From Paralteromonas sediminis (GTDB lineage Bacteria > Pseudomonadota > Gammaproteobacteria > Enterobacterales > Alteromonadaceae), in NCBI RefSeq assembly GCF_003820355.1, contig NZ_RPOK01000001.1:708847-772846 (forward strand): a DNA stretch of 64,000 nt, in the 5' to 3' direction. A program made the position numbers and the translations under genes. The notes under the pieces were generated by a model. It was not told the DNA's origin. It ran no database searches and was given only the letters and a program-made list of their open reading frames with translations. This document shows, one piece after another, positions 20,519 through 28,800 of this stretch. Each line of letters begins with the position of its first letter. The stretch's first letter is position 1.

Positions 20519-21475
20519 TTAAGGTACAGGTACCACTTCTAGCAATTGTTTTAAGACATCATTGACGCCTTTTCCTTCCGCCTCAGCTTGATAGGACAGT
20601 ATAATCCTGTGTCTGAGAACGTTGTAAAATACTGCCTGTACATCGTCGGGGCCAACATAGTCTTTACCCTGTAACCAAGCATGTGCTCTGGCGCAGCGCT
20701 CTAATGCTAGTGATGCGCGAGGGCTAGCCCCGTATTCGATGATGCTGGCAAGGTCGGCGTTATAGCGCGCCGGTTGCCGCGTTGCCATAATCAATTGCAC
20801 AATGTAGGTTTCTAAGGGTTCAGCCATATGCAGTGACAGGGCTTCCTGACGGGCATGATTAATTTGTGCTTCAGATAATCGTTGCGGTTTGTCGGCCTTT
20901 ACATGGCGAGCCTCATTACGATTTAAGCGCAGAATGTGTTTTTCCGTTTCGGCATCCGGATAGTCTAGCTCCAACTTCATCAAAAAACGGTCCAGTTGCG
21001 CTTCTGGAAGCGGGTAGGTGCCTTCCTGTTCCAGCGGGTTTTGTGTAGCCATAACCAAAAATAATTCAGGCAGTGGATACGTTTTATTGCCGACGGTTAT
21101 CTGGCGTTCAGCCATGGCTTCTAATAACGCAGACTGCACTTTTGCTGGTGCACGGTTAATTTCATCGGCCAGCACCAGATTGTGGAACAAGGGGCCTGAC
21201 TGAAAGATAAACTCACCGGTTTCAGGACGATAAATATCGGTACCCGTTAAATCTGCTGGCAACAGGTCAGGGGTAAACTGCACGCGATGGAAATCGCCTT
21301 CAATGCCTTGAGACAAAGCATTAATTGCGCGGGTCTTTGCCAGTCCTGGTGGCCCTTCCACTAGAAGGTGCCCATCAGCAATCAAGGCTACAAGCAGGTT
21401 GGTTGTTAACGAAGTTTGCCCAATTACCTGGCTGTTGAGGTAATCCTGCAATTGAGAAAAGTGTTCTGCCGCCAT
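20519..21475 (-). CDS. MoxR-family AAA+ ATPase
   Basis: A cytoplasmic ATPase of 318 residues. Walker A GPPGLAKT is at residues 41-48, Walker B is LVLADEINRAPAKVQ, and sensor 1 is LVMATQNPLEQEGTYPLPEAQ. The start is placed at 21475 (MAAEHF), which matches the usual MoxR length; a longer reading to 21538 adds an unlikely tail. It leads the operon moxR-DUF58-DUF4381-batA-batB/C-batD. MoxR proteins remodel or insert cofactors into partner proteins, often VWA proteins such as those encoded downstream. Confidence 0.9.
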   Translation of the reverse strand: MAAEHFSQLQDYLNSQVIGQTSLTTNLLVALIADGHLLVEGPPGLAKTRAINALSQGIEGDFHRVQFTPDLLPADLTGTDIYRPETGEFIFQSGPLFHNLVLADEINRAPAKVQSALLEAMAERQITVGNKTYPLPELFLVMATQNPLEQEGTYPLPEAQLDRFLMKLELDYPDAETEKHILRLNRNEARHVKADKPQRLSEAQINHARQEALSLHMAEPLETYIVQLIMATRQPARYNADLASIIEYGASPRASLALERCARAHAWLQGKDYVGPDDVQAVFYNVLRHRIILSYQAEAEGKGVNDVLKQLLEVVPVP

Positions 21476-21624
21476 TTTTTGTTCTATTCCTGTTCGTATT
21501 CGCTTATCCAAGACAGTGCAAAAGATATAAGGTTCCACAACATATCTTTCAAGCGTCTACTTTACTATGCTTTGTTAACTCGTATTTGCTATTTGCGCTC
21601 GAGTTTGTAAGAATCAGGACATTT

Positions 21625-21641
21625 TACAGGTCAGACCACTT
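21625..21641. promoter_or_regulatory. FadR-type operator
   Basis: A 17-base imperfect palindrome centred on 21633 contains GGTCAGACC, the invariant core of gammaproteobacterial FadR sites (CTGGTCNGACCAG). It lies 27 bases upstream of fadI, where it could block initiation. Long-chain acyl-CoA would relieve repression. No fadR gene is in the window. Confidence 0.65.
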
Positions 21642-21667
21642 GAGATGGTCACAAATTTAGGTGAATT

Positions 21668-22978
21668 ATGGCTGCAAAACAATCAGTAACAACCCGAGAT
21701 GGTGACAGGATCGCTATCGTTGCCGGTTTAAGAACGCCGTTCGCAAAGATGGCTACCTACTTTCACGGCGTGCCTGCGGTAGATTTGGGCAAAATGGTCG
21801 TTAACGAGCTACTCATTAGAAACGGTGTGAGTCCGGAATGGGTTGATCAGGTCGTGTATGGTCAAGTGGTACAAATGCCGGAAGCGCCGAACATTGCAAG
21901 GGAAATTGTATTAGGCACGGGTATGTCTGTAGGTACAGATGCTTACAGTGTGTCGCGCGCCTGTGCTACCAGTTTCCAGTCAACGGTGAATATCGCCGAG
22001 TCGATGATGGCGGGGACCGTAGAGGTTGGGGTGGCCGGTGGTGCCGATTCTACTTCTGTGTCGCCGATTGGCGTGTCTAAAAAGTTGGCGCGCGCTTTGG
22101 TTGACCTGCAAAAAACCAAAACCTTGGGTCAAAAGCTTAACGTACTCAAGCAACTCTCGCTCAAAGACTTGTTGCCCGTTCCTCCTGCAGTGGCAGAGTA
22201 TTCAACTGGGTTGTCTATGGGCCAAACAGCAGAGCAGATGGCCAAGTCTCACGGTATTACACGTCAGGCTCAGGACGAACTTGCCCATCGTTCACACTCT
22301 CTCGCGGCACAAAGCTGGCAGGATGGTAAGTTGGCTGGTGAAGTGATGACTGCCTATGCTGAACCGTATAAAGGTGCGCTTGAGCAAGACAATAATATTC
22401 GCTTTGATTCCAAGCTTGAAGGTTACGCCAAGCTACGTCCTGTTTTCGATAAGAAGCACGGGTCTGTCACCGCAGCGAATGCAACGCCACTTACTGATGG
22501 TGCATCCGCAGTGCTGATGATGACAGAAAGCAAAGCTAAAGCCTTGGGCTACACACCGCTGGGTTATATTAAGAGTTATGCCTTCTCAGCGATTGATGTA
22601 TGGGAAGACATGCTAATGGGGCCGTCTTACGCCACGCCAATAGCGCTGGATCGCGCAGGAATGACGTTAAATGATCTCACGCTCATAGAAATGCATGAAG
22701 CATTTGCTGCACAAACATTAGCGAATGTGAAAATGTTTGCCAGCGACAAGTTTGCCAAAGAAAAACTGGGGCGTGACAAAGCTACGGGCGAAATCGATAT
22801 GGATAAGTTCAATGTTATGGGCAGTTCCATTGCCTATGGTCACCCCTTTGCGGCCACGGGCACGCGCATGATCACACAAATGCTGAATGAATTGCAGCGA
22901 CGCGGCGGTGGAACCGGCTTATTGACGGCCTGTGCAGCAGGTGGTTTGGGTGCAGCTATGATAGTGGAGACGGAATAA
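21668..22978 (+). CDS. fadI: 3-ketoacyl-CoA thiolase FadI
   Basis: Beta subunit of the FadIJ beta-oxidation complex. It cleaves 3-ketoacyl-CoA with CoA to release acetyl-CoA. The 436-residue protein has the nucleophilic Cys99 in [19 protein letters not shown], the GHPFAATG histidine, and the second Cys in TACAAGG. Length matches FadI (about 436) rather than the shorter FadA (about 390). AGGTG precedes the ATG. The stop overlaps the fadJ start (TAATG). Probably repressed by FadR through the site at 21625. Confidence 0.93.
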   Translation: MAAKQSVTTRDGDRIAIVAGLRTPFAKMATYFHGVPAVDLGKMVVNELLIRNGVSPEWVDQVVYGQVVQMPEAPNIAREIVLGTGMSVGTDAYSVSRACATSFQSTVNIAESMMAGTVEVGVAGGADSTSVSPIGVSKKLARALVDLQKTKTLGQKLNVLKQLSLKDLLPVPPAVAEYSTGLSMGQTAEQMAKSHGITRQAQDELAHRSHSLAAQSWQDGKLAGEVMTAYAEPYKGALEQDNNIRFDSKLEGYAKLRPVFDKKHGSVTAANATPLTDGASAVLMMTESKAKALGYTPLGYIKSYAFSAIDVWEDMLMGPSYATPIALDRAGMTLNDLTLIEMHEAFAAQTLANVKMFASDKFAKEKLGRDKATGEIDMDKFNVMGSSIAYGHPFAATGTRMITQMLNELQRRGGGTGLLTACAAGGLGAAMIVETE

Positions 22979-25095
22979 TGACTGATACTTTTACGCTCAC
23001 GCGCCAGGACAATGGCGTGGCCATTTTGACCATGGATGTACCCAATGAGTCAATGAACACGTTGAAAATCGAGTTTGGTGAGCAAGTTAACGCCATGCTT
23101 GATGAAATAGAGAACGACCGCGATATTAAAGGCGTTGTGCTTATCAGCGGTAAGTCCAATTCGTTTGTGGCTGGTGCCGATATTTCAATGCTCGACAGTT
23201 GTGAAACAGCAGACGATGCTGAAACCATAGCCAAAGGTGGGCAGGACGTATTTGATCGCATCGAAAATATGCGTGCAACTTTTGTTGCTGCAATCCATGG
23301 GCCAGCCCTGGGTGGTGGGTTAGAGCTAGCGCTGGCCTGCCACTATCGCGTGTGTACCGATGACAATGCCACACAATTAGGGCTACCAGAGGTACAGTTG
23401 GGGTTACTGCCGGGCAGCGGTGGCACACAGCGTTTACCCAAACTCATTGGGATCCAGCCAGCTATGACCATGATGCTTACTGGTGCGTCTAAACGGGCCA
23501 AGCAAGCCAAAAAGCTGGGCATTGTCGACGATATGGTGCCACATAGTGTGTTGCTGGAGGTCGCTACTAAATATGCGCTGAAGGGCAAACCACAACGCAG
23601 CAAGCCACAAAAAGGCCTGATGAATAAGGCGCTAGAACAGACAGGCTTTGGGCGCGATATGCTGTTCAAAAAAGCAAAAGAGCAAACCCTGGCGAAAACC
23701 AAAGGGAATTACCCAGCGCCCATCAAAATCATTGATGTGATTGAAGCGGGTATTTCTGGCGGCATCAAAGCAGGTCTCCGTGCCGAAGCTAAAGCTTTTG
23801 GTGAGCTGGTGGTTACGCCTGAGTCGGCTGAATTGCGCCAAATTTTCTTCGCCACTACACAGATGAAAAAAGAACACGGTGTGGCCGATGTTGAGCCCAA
23901 GAAGGTGAAAAAAGTCGGCGTATTGGGCGGCGGTTTAATGGGGGGCGGCATTGCCTATGTCACCTCAACCAAAGCGGGTGTGCCAGCCCGTATCAAAGAC
24001 ATTCGCCCTGAAGGGATCGCCAATGCGATGAAGTACAGCTATGACCTGTTAAATAAAAAGGTCAAAAAGCGCTTTATGCTCAAATCTCAAATGCAGAAGC
24101 AAATGGCATTGTTAACCGGTACGCTGGATTACAGTGGTATGCAAGATGTAGACATGGTCATTGAAGCGGTATTTGAAGACGTTGGACTGAAGCAGCAAAT
24201 GGTCGCTGACATTGAAGCTAACTGTAATGAAGGCACTATCTTCGCTTCTAATACGTCTTCCATTCCCATTGAACAAATTGCAGCTAATGCGGCAAGGCCT
24301 GAAAATGTTATTGGTTTACACTACTTCTCGCCGGTAGACAAAATGCCATTGGCTGAGGTAATTGCTACGGATAAAACGTCTGATGAAACTATTTCAACAA
24401 CCGTAGCCTTTGCCAAGAAGCAAGGTAAAACACCTGTGGTGGTTAAAGATGGCGCGGGCTTCTATGTAAACCGCATTCTTGCTCCATACATGAACGAGGC
24501 GGCCAACCTGATATTAAGCGGGGAACCTATCGATCATATCGACAAGTCACTGGTCAAGTTTGGTTTCCCAGTTGGACCTGTGAAGTTGCTTGATGAAGTA
24601 GGTATCGATGTAGGGACTAAAATTATCCCTATTCTCATGGATCAGTTTGGCGATCGTTTTGAAGCCCCCGCAGCCTTTGACAAAGTGCTCAATGATGGCA
24701 GAAAAGGCAAAAAGAACGGTAAAGGCTTCTATGCATATGAAGGTAAAAAGCCGGGCAAAGAAGTGGATGAAAGTATCTACACGCTATTATCTATTTCACC
24801 CGCAAAGCGCTTGTCTGGTGCTGAGGTTTCTGAACGCTGTGTGCTTATGATGCTCAACGAAGCAGCGCGCTGTCTTGATGAAGGTGTTATTCGCAACGCA
24901 AGGGACGGCGACATTGGCGCTATTTTTGGCATCGGCTTCCCACCCTTCCGGGGTGGCCCATTCCGTTACATGGACGCCCTTGGTATAAACAATGTGGTGG
25001 AAAAGTTAAACCACTATGCCAGCAGCGTCGACAAGAAGTTTTCTCCGGCAGAATGCTTGCTCAAGATGGCAGAGGAAGGGAAAACCTTTTATTAA
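22978..25095 (+). CDS. fadJ: multifunctional fatty-acid oxidation protein FadJ
   Basis: Alpha subunit: enoyl-CoA hydratase plus 3-hydroxyacyl-CoA dehydrogenase, 705 residues. The N-terminal crotonase domain has VAGADISML and GPALGGGLELALACHYR (oxyanion hole and catalytic region). The dehydrogenase domain begins near residue 308, with VGVLGGGLMGGGIAYV as the NAD-binding turn and HYFSPVDKMPLAEV as the catalytic region. It is coupled to fadI by a TAATG overlap and ends before a clear terminator at 25115-25141. All expected domains are present and no frameshift is seen. Confidence 0.94.
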   Translation: MTDTFTLTRQDNGVAILTMDVPNESMNTLKIEFGEQVNAMLDEIENDRDIKGVVLISGKSNSFVAGADISMLDSCETADDAETIAKGGQDVFDRIENMRATFVAAIHGPALGGGLELALACHYRVCTDDNATQLGLPEVQLGLLPGSGGTQRLPKLIGIQPAMTMMLTGASKRAKQAKKLGIVDDMVPHSVLLEVATKYALKGKPQRSKPQKGLMNKALEQTGFGRDMLFKKAKEQTLAKTKGNYPAPIKIIDVIEAGISGGIKAGLRAEAKAFGELVVTPESAELRQIFFATTQMKKEHGVADVEPKKVKKVGVLGGGLMGGGIAYVTSTKAGVPARIKDIRPEGIANAMKYSYDLLNKKVKKRFMLKSQMQKQMALLTGTLDYSGMQDVDMVIEAVFEDVGLKQQMVADIEANCNEGTIFASNTSSIPIEQIAANAARPENVIGLHYFSPVDKMPLAEVIATDKTSDETISTTVAFAKKQGKTPVVVKDGAGFYVNRILAPYMNEAANLILSGEPIDHIDKSLVKFGFPVGPVKLLDEVGIDVGTKIIPILMDQFGDRFEAPAAFDKVLNDGRKGKKNGKGFYAYEGKKPGKEVDESIYTLLSISPAKRLSGAEVSERCVLMMLNEAARCLDEGVIRNARDGDIGAIFGIGFPPFRGGPFRYMDALGINNVVEKLNHYASSVDKKFSPAECLLKMAEEGKTFY

Positions 25096-25114
25096 CACCT
25101 TGTAAACAAAGTGT

Positions 25115-25141
25115 AAAAAACCAGGCTTAGCCTGGTTTTTT
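25115..25141 (+). terminator. Rho-independent terminator of fadIJ
   Basis: The inverted repeat AAAAAACCAGGC / GCCTGGTTTTTT has a TTA loop and a run of seven Ts, 20 bases after the fadJ stop codon. Confidence 0.92.
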
Positions 25142-25280
25142 TGTTTGAGAGTGTCAAAAGTCTTTGTTTTTTGTCTTGTAAAAGCGCAAAATACGCGCGA
25201 AAACTTAAGCTTTGTTGGTTGTTTAACCAGGCTTAAAAAAGTGTCGAAATCATGTTGTAGCGGTAGTGAAGGGGGTTTTG

Positions 25281-25487
25281 ATGCTAACTGCGTTCTTGTT
25301 TGTATTGTGTTTTATCGTTTTTGCAGTTTTTTACTGCGTAAATGCCATGAAATCAGGGCTTAATCCGAAAGTATGGTTGCTGTTGGGATTGTGCTTAGGT
25401 CCTTTTATTCTGCCGATGTTTGTGATTCAGCGCCATATTCAATGGCGTAAAAGTGTTGGGTTTAACAACGTCTATATTACGGTATAG
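25281..25487 (+). CDS. small hypothetical membrane protein
   Basis: A 68-residue protein with two hydrophobic segments (about 2-22 and 32-50) joined by NAMKSGLNPKVW, and a basic C-terminal tail (RHIQWRKSVGF). It is therefore a likely inner-membrane hairpin with both ends on the same side. The start ATG at 25281 is supported by AAGGGGG six bases upstream; an upstream GTG at 25266 lacks this. I do not recognise a family. It is convergent with the repeat-peptide gene; a 9-bp hairpin separates them. Confidence 0.6.
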   Translation: MLTAFLFVLCFIVFAVFYCVNAMKSGLNPKVWLLLGLCLGPFILPMFVIQRHIQWRKSVGFNNVYITV

Positions 25488-25494
25488 GTGTTGA

Positions 25495-25515
25495 AGAGAG
25501 GCATCCTGCCTCTCT
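25495..25515. terminator. hairpin between convergent small genes
   Basis: A perfect nine-base stem (AGAGAGGCA / TGCCTCTCT) with a three-base loop lies between the stop codons of the small membrane protein and the repeat-peptide gene. No T-run follows on either strand, so termination here would be weak or Rho-assisted. Confidence 0.5.
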
Positions 25516-25531
25516 CACGTAAACCTGACTT

Positions 25532-25744
25532 TTATTGAGGCAAGCGAATTACGCCACCGCGCTTCCAGCCTTTTTTAGCTTCCAATTCTTGACTAGGTAG
25601 TCTAATTACACCACCGCGCTTCCAGCCTTTCTTTATTGCTGTTTGTTGTGCTTGGTTGTCCTGAGCTTTGGCCTGGACACCGTCTTCTGTAACAGCTACT
25701 GGATTAGTAGTTAGCGCTAGTGCAACTGCGTATGCTTTTAACAT
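25532..25744 (-). CDS. small secreted-like protein with two identical cationic 13-residue repeats
   Basis: A 70-residue protein that I do not recognise. The start ATG at 25744 is supported by AAGAGGAAA about eight bases upstream; a longer reading from 25801 is not. The first 25 residues (MLKAYAVALALTTNPVAVTE) are hydrophobic and may be a weak signal or leader. A Q/A-rich linker follows, and then two exact copies of KKGWKRGGVIRLP separated by SQELEA; the second copy ends one residue before the C-terminus. The layout (leader, linker, repeated short basic core) resembles precursors of processed peptides. No modifying enzyme, protease or dedicated exporter is adjacent. Function is unknown. Confidence 0.72.
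   Translation of the reverse strand: MLKAYAVALALTTNPVAVTEDGVQAKAQDNQAQQTAIKKGWKRGGVIRLPSQELEAKKGWKRGGVIRLPQ
25538..25633 (-). repeat. two tandem 39-base coding repeats with a 57-base period
   Basis: Copies at 25595-25633 and 25538-25576 encode the same 13 residues. They differ at six bases in four codons (AAG/AAA, GGT/GGC, AGA/CGC, CTA/TTG), and every difference is synonymous. The 18-base spacer encodes SQELEA. Confidence 0.9.
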
Positions 25745-25838
25745 CTCAGTATTTCCTCTTGATAAGTGAACAAAACAAACTGACCGACAAAATCCTGTCA
25801 ATCACACTTACCGTTGCGAGATGTGTGCCAACTTTATT

Positions 25839-28800
25839 TTATGTTTCTGAGCGGGTGAGGAAAGAATGGATATCAGCGTTTTCGTTTAACAGCTTTTCAA
25901 AGCGATCACTGCTTAGCGGCTTGCTATAAAGGTAACCCTGAAGCAACTCACAGTCATATCGGCGCAATATTGCCAGTTGCTCTTCGTGTTCAACCCCCTC
26001 TGCAACCACGTTAAGGCCAAGGTTATGGGCAATATTAATAATGGCTGCCGCCATGTGTCTGTCTACACTGGAATGCGCAATATCGTCGATAAAGGCCTTG
26101 TCTATTTTCAGAGTATTCAACGGAAATTGTTTTAGATAGGCCAGAGATGAATAACCGGTACCAAAGTCATCCAGAGCGAGATGAATGCCTCTTTCGCGCA
26201 GGCGCTGCATCATCATCAAACCCTGTTCCGGGTTTTCCATCAGTGTCCCTTCGGTAATTTCGCACTCGAGATGCAAGGCTGAAATACCAACCTTCGTCAA
26301 TATTTTGCTGATCCTGTCATCTAAATCGGGTAGCTCGAACTGCTTCGCCGAAATATTGACGGCTACGCGACCACTGAATAAGCCTGCGTCAACCCAACGT
26401 TTAGTGTCTTTCAGGGCCTTTTCCAGTACCACTTCACCAATTTGGACTATCTGACCGGTTTGCTCCGCAAGGGGAATAAACTGCGCAGGGCTTACAATGC
26501 CTTTTTGTGGGTGAATAAAGCGTACCAGCGCTTCCATACTCACAAGCTTGCCTGACGCAATGTCGACTTTGGGTTGGTAATACACCGAGAAGAGGTCGTC
26601 CTTGAGGCCGTGACGAATCAGGTTCTCTATTTGCAGTTGTCTGACAGCATTTTGATTCATCTCTGAACTGAAGAACTTGTAAGCGTTACCGCCAGAGTTC
26701 TTTGCAAAGTACATGGCGGTATCGGCGTTTTTCAATAACTCTTGTGGGTTGTCACCGTCGTTAGGGTAAAATGCAATGCCAATACTGGCACTTAATACAA
26801 ACTCCTGCTTATTGATAATAAAGGGGCGAGACAAGTTGTCCAGGATGTTCTGTGCATAGTGCGTAATCACGTGAACGTCTGGGTTGTCTTCCATTAGAAT
26901 GCTGAATTCATCCCCCCCTAAACGGTAACAGGTTGCCGACTTGCCGGTAATACGTTGCAAGCGCTTGGCAATTTGCTTGATCAGTACATCGCCAGTTTGG
27001 TGTCCTAAAGAGTCATTAATTTTCTTGAAGTTATCCATATCCAAACAGAGCAGGGCATGGGACTCACCTCGTCGCACTAGATTTTGCTGACTGGCCTGGA
27101 ATACAGAGCGGTTGGGCAGGTCAGTAAGCGGATCGGAGTGCGCCAGCTTGATAAGTTCTTTTTCGGTATTTTTACGTTCGGTGATATCTGAGAATACGCC
27201 AACATAATGGCTTACTTTTCCGTCATCATCATGAACGGCATCTATATTGAGTTCCATCTCATAACGTTCGCCATCAACGCGTCTGGATTCCAGTTCGCCC
27301 GACCAGTTGCCTTTTTGACGCAATGTCTTTTTGATTTCTTCTGTAAAGGCCGCAGAGTATTGGTGGAAATACATGAATGACGCTAAGGCCTGATCCCTGG
27401 ATTCGCCAGTCAATTTGCTGTACGCCTTATTCACAGAGATAAATCTGAATACTGTGTCAGTGATAAATACCCCTTCAGAGATATTTTCAATAGAACGCTC
27501 AAACAACCTCATTTGCTCTTCAGCTTCTTTGAGGTGCTGAATGTTTTTAAGTGTGCCTGTCATCCTGAGCGGTTGATTATTGTGATCTCTTGCAACCACT
27601 TTTCCTCTGTCGAGGATCCATACCCACTTGTTTTTGAAGGTTTTGGCCCGGTATGAAATTTCATAGTACTCGGTTTTGTCTTCAAGGTGAGCTTTCAGGT
27701 TTGCCTGCACGCGATTTAAGTCATTGGGATGAATGTTTCCGTCATAGGCGCTGTTAGTGCGAATATCATCCTGAGGGAAATCGAGTGTGCCCCAGGTGTT
27801 AGAGCGGTAAACCTGTCCACGATACACGTCCCAGTCCCACAACTCATCGCCACTGCTCCATAGGGTGAGTTTCAAGCGCTCCTCAGATTCCCGAATGGTT
27901 CTCTGGGTTTGCCTGCGCTGCTGATATTGGCGAATGGCATAAAATACAAACAGTAATATGGCAATAAGATAAAGAAAAATAGCGGGCTTAGAGAACCAGG
28001 GTGGTGGAGAGATAACAATGCCAAGGCGCTGCGATTCAGACCAGTCTTTGCCCGGTTCTCGTGCTTGTACCAATAGGTTGTAATTTCCCCAAGGCTCATT
28101 GTGAAATAATGCTCGGCGACTGAGATCTTGCTCTTCGTATCGCCAGTTTTTGTCAGAGCCCTCCAGCTTGTATCGATACGCCACGTTTTGTGGGTCCATG
28201 GAGTTGACCAGAGCAAACTTAAAACTAAACCGCTTATCGTTATTGGTCAGAACCAGTTTGTCGGTCAAATGGATAGGCTTGGTTAATAATGTACCCTTGG
28301 TGTTTAAGTCCATTTCAGCAGAGTTCAACTTAAATTCTCTGATAAGCGGTGGGCGGGTAACCAAGTCCTTGTTGATATTTGTGATCATGGTGTCAGGGTC
28401 AATAATGTGATATCCGAGTTCACCGCCAAATACCACGTGTCCGTCGGCGGTAATCAGCGACGAAGTTTCAAAGATATCATTGTGGTAAAGCTGACTCGGC
28501 TTTATTTCTGCCACCACAGAGAAACTGTCTAAATCAAACTGGCTAATGTAGTTGGCGTGGGCATACCAAATAGTATTGCCAGTCGCAACAGAAGCGCGAC
28601 CCGGGCCTCTTTTTTGTTCTACTCTTTGGCTTTTAAGCTGCTGCAGTGTTGCTTTGTCGAACTGGATAATACCTTTGTTGTAGGTAGAAACCCAATAGGA
28701 CCCGTTGTAGTCATGTACCGCTAAGATAGTGCCTCTGAGGGATTGAAAATCCGTATTGGAGGGCAAAAATTGACGACTGTTTGTGTCGTAAATAAAGGCT

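Noticed and set aside
25145-25363. Plus-strand 72-codon frame overlapping the small membrane protein
   Set aside because: It starts in the fadJ terminator tail, has no ribosome site, and overlaps the better supported frame starting at 25281.
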